Shown here in pieces: positions 1-5,036 of a stretch of 8,502 nt of DNA. The translations under genes and the position numbers were made by a program. The DNA is from DATKFM01 sp035544395 (lineage in GTDB: Bacteria; Pseudomonadota; Alphaproteobacteria; Dongiales; Dongiaceae), in contig DATKFM010000233.1 of NCBI GenBank assembly GCA_035544395.1, positions 1 to 8,502 on the forward strand, written 5' to 3'. How positions within the stretch are numbered: the stretch's first letter is position 1; every line of letters begins with the position of its first letter. The notes under the pieces are model-generated. The model was not told the origin of the DNA, did not search any database, and saw nothing but the letters and a program-made list of their open reading frames with translations.

Positions 1-110
1 GCAAGCTGATCGGGAGTGACGGCGTTCTCGATGGTCGCATAGCCGTCGCGCCAGAACTGCTCGATCTGATCCTGGCTCAGGCGTGTCGAGATTTTCTCAG
101 CGGCGGCCAC
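1..110 (-). CDS. Phytanoyl-CoA dioxygenase (PhyH)-family protein, N-terminal fragment
   Basis: Only the first 36 codons are visible; the gene continues beyond the left edge. Translation from a GTG at 110-108 gives a short polar lead, then LSQDQIEQFWRDGYATIENA, which matches the usual start of PhyH-type Fe(II)/2-oxoglutarate oxygenases (a helix 'L-t-x-e-Q-i-x-x-F-x-x-D-G-y' followed by a strand). The iron-binding HxD...H residues lie outside the window, so activity cannot be judged. The GTG is the first possible start after an in-frame TGA, and an AGGGA Shine-Dalgarno-like sequence sits about 7 bases upstream. The gene overlaps the end of the RidA gene by 14 bases in another frame, indicating translational coupling and a shared operon with the RidA and HpaB-like genes. 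Family assignment rests on a short piece: the domain is likely, the substrate unknown. Confidence 0.72.
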   Translation of the reverse strand, partial: MAAAEKISTRLSQDQIEQFWRDGYATIENAVTPDQL

Positions 111-582
111 GGCGCTTTCCCTGGGGCATGTTCTCGGACCATTCCGGCCCCGTCACCTTGCGCCGCCCTTCCTCGCCCGCAGGGATGACGGCTTCGACGT
201 CAATTTCCATCACCCATTCCGGCCGTGCAAGGCCCTGTACGATCAGGCCGGTGGAACATGGATAGACGCCCTTCAGCCACTTGCCGACTTCCTGATAGAC
301 AGCTTCGCGATAGGCCCGGTCGGTAATGTAGATCGTGACCTTGCATATATGCTTCAAGCTGCTGCCGGCTTCTTCCAGCAGTTGCTTCACATTGCGCATC
401 GCCTGCTCGGCCTGCCTGCGCGGATCACCGACGCCCACCATGTTGCCTTTGAGATCCTGCCCCACTTGCCCGCGCAGGAAGATGTGATTGCCGGCGCGCA
501 CGGCCATGCAGAGGTCGTTGTCCAGCTTCTGCTCGGGATAGGTGATCTTGGTATTGAACTTGCGCAGCCTGATATGAGCCAT
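97..582 (-). CDS. RidA/YjgF/UK114-family protein
   Basis: This 161-residue protein has the RidA (chorismate-mutase-like trimer) pattern: an N-terminal strand region, FLRGQVGQDLKGN around residues 35-47, an alpha-helix with QAEQAMRNVKQLLEEAG (57-73), KVTIYITDR (81-89) and a C-terminal strand GLARPEWVMEIDVEAVIP (117-134). Family members usually have about 130 residues; here a basic tail of about 25 residues (EEGRRKV...GKRRGRR) is added. Aligned by hand to E. coli RidA from memory, the catalytic Arg105 position falls on Leu113, while the Glu120 position is kept as Glu130. It may therefore be a Rid subgroup lacking the classic 2-aminoacrylate deaminase arginine. The ATG at 582 is chosen because an in-frame TAG lies shortly upstream; the ribosome site is weak. 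It lies 70 bases downstream of the HpaB-like gene and overlaps the PhyH-like gene, so it is probably the middle gene of an operon. Its role could be deamination of an enamine/imine intermediate, but this is inference. Confidence 0.9.
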   Translation of the reverse strand: MAHIRLRKFNTKITYPEQKLDNDLCMAVRAGNHIFLRGQVGQDLKGNMVGVGDPRRQAEQAMRNVKQLLEEAGSSLKHICKVTIYITDRAYREAVYQEVGKWLKGVYPCSTGLIVQGLARPEWVMEIDVEAVIPAGEEGRRKVTGPEWSENMPQGKRRGRR

Positions 583-590
583 CGTTTACC

Positions 591-617
591 CGCCCGCTTC
601 CCCGCTACGCCCGCTTC
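591..617 (-). repeat. Short direct repeat in the ridA leader
   Basis: The ten bases GAAGCGGGCG (minus strand) occur twice, at 617-608 and 600-591, a 17-base period, directly upstream of the RidA start in the 70-base gap after the HpaB-like gene. The second copy forms part of the weak ribosome-binding region. It may be a small slipped-strand duplication; no function is evident. Confidence 0.5.
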
Positions 618-652
618 GCCGTCTGCATGACGCGATCCGACAGGCCGGCTGA

Positions 653-2071
653 CTACTTGACGAAATTCAACGGCTCCTTCCAGTCGAAATTCATGTAGAC
701 CGCGTTCAGATGGGCAAAGGGCGGCGCCTGGGCGAACAGCTCGAAGGTGACGCGATGGCCGGCGTAGTCCGAGTTCATGAGATCCCGGGCGAAGGCCAGC
801 AGTTTGCGACGGTCCTCGGCAACCCAGTTCTCGTTGACGCTGTAGTACTTCTCCAGGAGCGCCTTGGTCTCCGGATGTTCGAACGCGGCGACATCAGGCG
901 TGACGCAGATCTGGCCGCCGCAGAGCTCGCGGGCCAGATGCACCATGGCCGGCAGCCGCGTGCAGGCCTGGACGCGGCCGGTATAGAGCAGCGACTGATT
1001 CGGCATCAGCAGGCCGGCCGGGCTCTTCTGCGCCAGGGCAATCGAGGCCGTGAGGTGGGCGTTTATCGTCTCGCGATAGACGGCGAGCTCCGCAAGCTTC
1101 TCGCGCACCGCCTGCTGCTGGTCGAGGCCGGTCTGCCGGGCATTGAACAGCGCGGCGCCGATCAGCATGTCGGCGATCTTCTGGATGCGCTGCACGAAGG
1201 CGAAGGCGCTGTAGCGGTGCAGCGTACCGCGGATGAAACTGGCCGCGCGGGTATGGCGGTAGAACAGCACATTCTCCCAGGGCACCAGCACATCGTCGAA
1301 CACCACGAGGGTATCCACCTCGTCGAAGCGGCTGGAGAGCGGGTAGTCGCGGGCCGGCGCGCGGCCGGCGAAGCCGGTGCGGCAGATATGCTTCACGCCG
1401 GGCGCGCTCATGTCGCAGATGAAGCCCAGCGCGTAGTCCGACAGCTTGTCGTCGCCCCAGTTGGCGATGGTCGGCTTGACGAAGGCCTGGTTGGCATAGG
1501 CAGCGGCCGTCTCGTACTTGGCGCCGCGAACGATGATTCCCTTGTCGGTCTCCTTGACCAGATGCAGCAGCATGTCCGGATCTTGATCCTGGGGCCGCTT
1601 CGAGCGGTCGCCCTTGGGATCGGTGTTGGCCGAGACATGGAAGGTGTCGGAGCGCAGCGCGCGAAAGATGTGATTTTCAATGTTCTGGGAGAATTGGGGA
1701 TCGACCTCGTCCAATACGTCGCGGCCGTCATAGAGCGACCACATCTCGCCGATGGTCTCGTCGCCGACGCGGATCACGACGCCGCCGATGTCGTCCATCA
1801 CGGCATCGACCGCGCGACGCTTCTCCTGCCAGTCCTCCTGGGTATGAGGCAGCTTATAGCCGATGCAGCATGGCTCGTTGCTGTCCTTGTCGACATAGGA
1901 CATCAGGTCCTTGGTCTTGGCCTCATGCGCCATGTCGTAGATGCGCGCCCGCACATCGACGATGGGCTTGAAGGCGGGATGGACCGTGACGTCCTTCACC
2001 TTCTCGCCGTTGATCCAGACCTGCCGGCCGTCGCGCAGCGACTCCCGGTACTGTTCGCCCGTCCTGATCAT
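653..2071 (-). CDS. 4-hydroxyphenylacetate 3-hydroxylase (HpaB)-family flavin monooxygenase
   Basis: This 472-residue protein matches the HpaB/PvcC family: FADH2-using oxygenase components that hydroxylate phenolic rings with flavin supplied by a separate reductase. Visible landmarks are the N-terminal MIRTGEQYRESLRDGRQVWI, which opens most members; FHVSANTDPKGDRSK (144-158), with His145 a candidate for the catalytic histidine; KETDKGIIVRGAKYETAA (173-190), the flavin-site strand; DTLVVFDDVLVPWENVLFYR (253-272); and a helical C-terminal domain with LCGGQICVTPD (383-393). Length is close to Thermus HpaB (about 480). The common G-R-x-P-D-Y/F motif before the histidine is not recognisable; the region reads YDGRDVLDEVDPQF (114-127), so the substrate may be unusual. 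The cysteine pattern of 4-hydroxybutyryl-CoA dehydratase, a related fold, is not seen. The ATG at 2071 is chosen because homology begins there and GGGGA lies about 8 bases upstream; the longer open frame to 2404 runs antisense into lysR. It is the first gene of the minus-strand operon, divergent from lysR. No reductase gene is visible. Confidence 0.88.
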   Translation of the reverse strand: MIRTGEQYRESLRDGRQVWINGEKVKDVTVHPAFKPIVDVRARIYDMAHEAKTKDLMSYVDKDSNEPCCIGYKLPHTQEDWQEKRRAVDAVMDDIGGVVIRVGDETIGEMWSLYDGRDVLDEVDPQFSQNIENHIFRALRSDTFHVSANTDPKGDRSKRPQDQDPDMLLHLVKETDKGIIVRGAKYETAAAYANQAFVKPTIANWGDDKLSDYALGFICDMSAPGVKHICRTGFAGRAPARDYPLSSRFDEVDTLVVFDDVLVPWENVLFYRHTRAASFIRGTLHRYSAFAFVQRIQKIADMLIGAALFNARQTGLDQQQAVREKLAELAVYRETINAHLTASIALAQKSPAGLLMPNQSLLYTGRVQACTRLPAMVHLARELCGGQICVTPDVAAFEHPETKALLEKYYSVNENWVAEDRRKLLAFARDLMNSDYAGHRVTFELFAQAPPFAHLNAVYMNFDWKEPLNFVK

Positions 2072-2173
2072 TCTCGCTGTCCCCGCTTTGGAACGATTCT
2101 CGACTAGCCATATTGACGCAGGACCGAGAAAAGGAAAAATATAATTCGGCGAGGAAGATGATCGGAAAAACCG
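2072..2173. promoter_or_regulatory. Divergent hpaB-like / lysR promoter-operator region
   Basis: These 102 bases separate the divergent HpaB-like and LysR genes, the classic site for LysR autoregulation and target control. An AT-rich island (2131-2145) holds a perfect TATAAT on the plus strand (2140-2145) and an overlapping TATATT on the minus strand (2143-2138), so RNA polymerases for the two genes would compete. TTGACG lies at 2113-2118, but its 21-base spacing to TATAAT is too long for a normal sigma-70 pair. A 6-bp inverted repeat, TTCTCG (2097-2102) and CGAGAA (2125-2130), lies between the gene starts and is a candidate LysR-binding dyad. The elements are seen in sequence; their use is inferred. 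Confidence 0.5.
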
Positions 2174-2175
2174 AT
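2161..2175 (+). promoter_or_regulatory. Perfect inverted repeat overlapping the lysR start codon
   Basis: ATCGG-AAAAA-CCGAT is a perfect 5-bp inverted repeat with an A5 loop. Its right arm covers the first two bases of the lysR ATG (2174-2176). As RNA it would form a small hairpin over the start; as DNA it could be an operator half-site pair. The GGA in the left arm is also the only nearby Shine-Dalgarno-like sequence, so folding would hide both signals. Confidence 0.4.
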
Positions 2176-3106
2176 GCAATACACCCTGAAGCAGCTCCGC
2201 TATTTCGCCGCCGCGGCCGAGGAAGGCAGCGTCACCGGTGCGGCCAAGACGATCCGGGTGTCGCAACCCTCGATCTCCGAGGCCATCGCCCATCTGGAAG
2301 AGGCCTTCGACCTGCAGCTTTTCGTACGCCACCATGCCCGCGGCCTGGCGCTGACGCCTGCCGGGCAGCGGCTGCTGGTGGAGGCGCGCAGCCTGCTGGC
2401 CCATGCCGGTGATCTCAGTCAGAGCGTCGGCGGCCTGGCGGACAAGCTGGCCGGCGATCTCGAGGTCGGATGTTTCATCACCTTCGCGCCGATGCTGATG
2501 CCGGCCCTGCTCGGCGCCTTCGCCGTCCGGTTCCCCGATATCCGCGTTCGGCTACATGAGGATCACACGGCGGCGCTGCTGGACGGCCTGCGCGGCGGCC
2601 GCTTCGATCTCGCGCTTACTTATGACCTCAATCTGGGACCCGACATCGCCTTCGAGCCGCTGGCGGAGGTGCCGTTCCATGTCGTGCTGCCGGCGGGCCA
2701 TCGGTTGGCGCGGCGAACCACCGTCTCTTTGAAGGATCTGGCGGACGAACCGCTGGTCCTGCTCGGCTATCCCCAGAGCCGCGATTACTTCCTGTCGATC
2801 TTCTATGGCTTGGGTCTTCGGCCCCGTGTCGCCCATGAGACCCCCTCCTTCGAGATGGTGCGCGGGCTGGTGGCCAACGGCCACGGCTATGCGGTGATGC
2901 ATTCCCGGCCATTGAGCGAGCAGGCGCTCGACGGCATGCGCTTGGTCTACCGCCCGGTGACCGAGAAGATCCGGCCGACGCGCCTTGGCATCGCCCGCCG
3001 CCGCGACGTGCGGCCGCGGCGGATGGCGACCGCGTTCGCCGGCTTTTGCAAGGATTACCTGATCGCGGGGAGCCCGATGACGCTGAAGCCAAAGCGGCGC
3101 CTGTAG
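2174..3106 (+). CDS. LysR-family transcriptional regulator
   Basis: This 310-residue protein has the standard LTTR architecture. An N-terminal winged helix-turn-helix (about residues 1-60) includes YFAAAAEEGSVTGAAKTI and VSQPSISEAIAHLEEAF, with the recognition helix around 29-42, then LFVRHHARGLALTPAGQ, followed by a linker helix (62-92) and a periplasmic-binding-protein-like effector domain (about 93-295). Length is typical (about 300). It is transcribed away from the HpaB-like operon across a 102-base gap, the usual arrangement for an LTTR controlling its neighbour, so it probably activates the hpaB-ridA-phyH genes in response to their substrate or an intermediate (inference). The ATG at 2174 opens at family homology, but its ribosome site is weak and overlaps an inverted repeat. 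The TAG stop and the last two bases of the final Leu codon lie inside the palindromic element that starts at 3102, so the C-terminal tail (PMTLKPKRRL) may have been reshaped by that insertion. Confidence 0.95.
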   Translation: MQYTLKQLRYFAAAAEEGSVTGAAKTIRVSQPSISEAIAHLEEAFDLQLFVRHHARGLALTPAGQRLLVEARSLLAHAGDLSQSVGGLADKLAGDLEVGCFITFAPMLMPALLGAFAVRFPDIRVRLHEDHTAALLDGLRGGRFDLALTYDLNLGPDIAFEPLAEVPFHVVLPAGHRLARRTTVSLKDLADEPLVLLGYPQSRDYFLSIFYGLGLRPRVAHETPSFEMVRGLVANGHGYAVMHSRPLSEQALDGMRLVYRPVTEKIRPTRLGIARRRDVRPRRMATAFAGFCKDYLIAGSPMTLKPKRRL

Positions 3107-3187
3107 GGGCGAGTTGCGCTCGCCCTTCGACAATGGCGGGCAACCGCCAGCAGATCGCGGAGCGATCTTGCCGAGGTCGCCCCTACA
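3102..3187. repeat. Palindromic intergenic element (MITE/REP-like) with 11-bp terminal inverted repeats
   Basis: TGTAGGGGCGA (3102-3112) and TCGCCCCTACA (3177-3187) form a perfect 11-bp inverted repeat bounding 86 bases. Three further hairpins sit inside: GGGCGAG/CTCGCCC (3107-3113/3119-3125, loop TTGCG), TGGCGG/CCGCCA (3134-3139/3144-3149, GCAA loop of GNRA type) and AGATCGC/GCGATCT (3152-3158/3162-3168, loop GGA). A TA dinucleotide lies two bases inside each outer end (3104-3105, 3184-3185), as would fit a TA target duplication of an IS630-like MITE with core ends GGGGCGA. The element fills the gap between convergent lysR and amidase genes and provides the lysR stop. Its hairpins may serve as a bidirectional terminator, although no T-run follows. 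Copy number in the genome cannot be seen here. Confidence 0.75.
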
Positions 3188-3194
3188 AGGATTT

Positions 3195-4634
3195 CTAGAT
3201 CTGAGGGCGCTTGTTGAACCACGGCCTCGCCTGTTCGAGCTGCGCCGCCAGCTTCAGCAGCGTCGGCTCATCGCCGAACTTTGCCGCGAAATGCACGCCG
3301 ATCGGCAATCCGGCCTTCGACCAATGGAGCGGCACCGACATCGCCGGCTGGCCGCTGATGTTGAACAGCGATGTGAAGGGCGAATAGCGGATCGTGCCCG
3401 TGGGCCCTAACCGGTAGTCGAGGAAATCCGGATTGCTCATGGCAAAACGCCCGACAATCGCCGGCGGCTCGGCCAGCGTCGCATTCAACAACACATCATA
3501 TTTCTGCATGAACCGCTCGAACAGCCGTCCTGTCGCATGCACCAGATTGATCGCCGCAAGATAGGCCGTGCCGCTGATCGACGGCGCGATCTCGCAGGCA
3601 TTGAGGATTGCCGGCTCCAGATCGTCCTTGCCGGCCTTGCGCCCCAGCGCCTGGGCGCGCGCCTGCACCGACAGCGCGGTTCCGCAGAGCACCACATTGG
3701 TCCAGGCCCGCACCACCTTGTCGAAATCGAAGCTCGGTCTGTCCTCGACGAGTTCATGACCCATGTCGGCGCAGAGCTTCGCCGCGCTGTCCACGGCCTC
3801 GGCGCAATCCGGGTGGATCGCCTCGCCGTCGTAGCGTGTGCGGCACACGGCGATCCGCAGCCGCCGCGGCGGCGACATGATCTCCTCTATATACGGCCGT
3901 GCCACCGGCGGCGCCCAGTAGGGCGCGCCCAGGTCGGCGCCATGGCAGGCGTCCAGCGCCGCGGCTGTATCCCGCACGCTGCGCGACAGCAGGCCGTCGA
4001 TCGCCATGCCGCCCCAGCCCTCGCCGGAAGCGGGACCGTCAGGCAGCCGCGCCCGAGTCGGCTTCAACCCGAACAGGCCGCAGCTTGACGCGGGAATGCG
4101 CACGGAGCCGCCGCCGTCGCTGCCATGGGCCAGCGGCACGATGCCTGCGGCCACCGCAGCGCCGCTGCCGCCGCTCGAACCACCGGATGTGTGGTTCAGA
4201 TTCCAGGGATTGCGCGTGGGGCCGCCATAGACCACGGCCTCGGTGACCGGGCTGACACCCAACTCCGGCGATGTCGTGCGCGCGAATGACACCAACCCTG
4301 CATTCTTGAGCCGCAGGTAGATCTCGGAGTCGAACGTCCATTGAAAGTTCGCATAAAGCCGCGAGCCCATATGGGTCGGATAGCCGATCGCCTCGCAGCC
4401 CAGGTCCTTGAGCAGGAATGGCACGCCGGTGAACGGGCCATCGGGCAGGCCGTTGCGAATCAACTCCCGCGCCTTCTCCGGCACGGCGTGCACCACGGCG
4501 TTGATTTTGGGATTGAGCCGATCGGTACGCGCCAACGCCTCGTCGAGCAATTCCTCCGGCTTCACCTCCTTGCGCCGGACCAGATCGGCCAAGCCGAGTG
4601 CATCGTAGGACTCATATTCTGCAATCTTACCCAA
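3195..4634 (-). CDS. Amidase-signature hydrolase, NylA (6-aminohexanoate-cyclic-dimer hydrolase)-like
   Basis: This 479-residue protein (from the chosen start) is an amidase-signature serine hydrolase that cleaves amide bonds. Catalytic residues are visible: Lys76 in GVPFLLKDLG, cis-Ser153 in TSGGSSGGSGAAVAAG and nucleophile Ser177 in DGGGSVRIPAS; the 24-residue spacing between the serines equals that of other family members. ATRNPWNL-like and GLFGLKPTRAR segments and the C-terminal NISGQPAMSVPLHWSKAGLP and QLEQARPWFNKRPQ resemble NylA of Arthrobacter (recalled, not searched); the natural substrate is unknown. The TTG at 4634 is preferred: GGGG lies 8 bases upstream, and the N-terminus MGKIAEYESYDALGLADLVR then matches NylA in length within two residues. 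Alternatives are ATG at 4682/4679 or 4799 and TTG at 4820, which would add a low-complexity leader unlike the family. No signal peptide or membrane segment is seen, so it is probably cytoplasmic. It is divergent from the permease and convergent with lysR. Confidence 0.9.
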   Translation of the reverse strand: MGKIAEYESYDALGLADLVRRKEVKPEELLDEALARTDRLNPKINAVVHAVPEKARELIRNGLPDGPFTGVPFLLKDLGCEAIGYPTHMGSRLYANFQWTFDSEIYLRLKNAGLVSFARTTSPELGVSPVTEAVVYGGPTRNPWNLNHTSGGSSGGSGAAVAAGIVPLAHGSDGGGSVRIPASSCGLFGLKPTRARLPDGPASGEGWGGMAIDGLLSRSVRDTAAALDACHGADLGAPYWAPPVARPYIEEIMSPPRRLRIAVCRTRYDGEAIHPDCAEAVDSAAKLCADMGHELVEDRPSFDFDKVVRAWTNVVLCGTALSVQARAQALGRKAGKDDLEPAILNACEIAPSISGTAYLAAINLVHATGRLFERFMQKYDVLLNATLAEPPAIVGRFAMSNPDFLDYRLGPTGTIRYSPFTSLFNISGQPAMSVPLHWSKAGLPIGVHFAAKFGDEPTLLKLAAQLEQARPWFNKRPQI

Positions 4635-4715
4635 GACCGTTGCCCCTTTCCCCGAAAGCACAGCGTTGATCCCGGCCATCATCTTGTGCGGAAACCGTGC
4701 GCGCAACGCGAAGTG

Positions 4716-4834
4716 GAAAAGATTCTCTCGTCCTAAGACGGCATGCCCTACGGCCGCTGCGCACGAGTTGGCGGCGTTTCCCGTTGAACCATCGTTCATT
4801 TTCAGCGCCGCAGCCCCCAATCTGAAAAGATTCT
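4716..4834. repeat. 11-bp direct repeat GAAAAGATTCT, two copies 108 bases apart
   Basis: GAAAAGATTCT occurs at 4716-4726 and again at 4824-4834, both upstream of the preferred amidase start and in the same orientation. The sequence is AT-rich against a GC-rich background. They could be paired binding sites for a regulator of the amidase or permease, or traces of a small duplication; the 97 bases between them do not resemble each other elsewhere. Confidence 0.45.
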
Positions 4835-4919
4835 AGAGTTTCATATGGTTAACCGGCGATCTGGCAGTACCTTTACAAGCCGCACTCCGCTGGCGCAGGA
4901 TAGCGCCGACGTCGCGAAG

Positions 4920-4990
4920 GCAGACACCCTAGAACCAGATCTCTAGAGAAAGGCCACGAAGGCAAGCGTGGTGTGGCAGTCTGCGTCTGC
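4920..4990 (+). promoter_or_regulatory. Possible structured leader (three-way junction) upstream of the permease
   Basis: A closing stem GCAGAC (4920-4925) can pair with either of two tandem copies of GTCTGC (4979-4984, 4985-4990). Inside it, CTAGA/TCTAG (4929-4933/4942-4946) and CCACG/CGTGG (4954-4958/4967-4971, plus a G-U pair) can form two hairpins, giving a three-way junction about 45 bases before the permease ATG. The choice between the two GTCTGC copies would allow alternative closing stems. I recognise no known riboswitch class. The stems are short and could be chance. Confidence 0.25.
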
Positions 4991-5036
4991 ATAGCGGCAG
5001 TGAGTGAAACAAGAAAACAACCAACAGGGGTCGATC

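Larger units (their letters stand above)
4635..5036. promoter_or_regulatory. 402-base non-coding region between the divergent amidase and permease genes
   Basis: I see no convincing gene here. The amidase frame stays open to 4820, but that stretch does not look like family sequence. The region must hold the promoters of both neighbours; no clear sigma-70 pair is found. It contains an 11-bp direct repeat (4716-4726, 4824-4834), the palindromes GGTTAACC (4847-4854) and TCTCTAGAGA (4940-4949), and a cluster of inverted repeats at 4920-4990 just upstream of the permease. A second CTAGAG core occurs at 4833-4838. These are candidate operators or leader structures. Confidence 0.5.

Noticed and set aside
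710..2107. 465-codon plus-strand open frame antisense to the HpaB-like gene
   Set aside because: It lies entirely opposite a clear family gene. Its product is rich in Arg, Gly, Val, Asp and His without recognisable domains, typical of an antisense shadow in GC-rich DNA.
2113..2145. TTGACG and TATAAT as a standard lysR promoter pair
   Set aside because: The spacer is 21 bases, outside the working range for sigma-70. Each half alone may still matter.
2072..2404. N-terminal extension of the HpaB-like frame to 2404
   Set aside because: It would run antisense through the lysR DNA-binding region and the shared promoter; family homology starts at the ATG at 2071.
3107..3125. Rho-independent terminator directly after lysR
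   Set aside because: The 7-bp GC hairpin has no T-run after it; it is better described as part of the palindromic element.
2552..3143. Two overlapping minus-strand frames opposite lysR
   Set aside because: They run antisense to the LysR effector domain, with no ribosome site or recognisable domains.
4341..4736. 131-codon plus-strand open frame upstream of the permease
   Set aside because: Most of it is antisense to the conserved N-terminal half of the amidase, and no family is recognisable.
4862..4877. Sigma-54-like promoter TGGCA...TTACA upstream of the permease
   Set aside because: The -24 half matches, but the nearly invariant G of the -12 GC is an A, and no enhancer-binding regulator is nearby.
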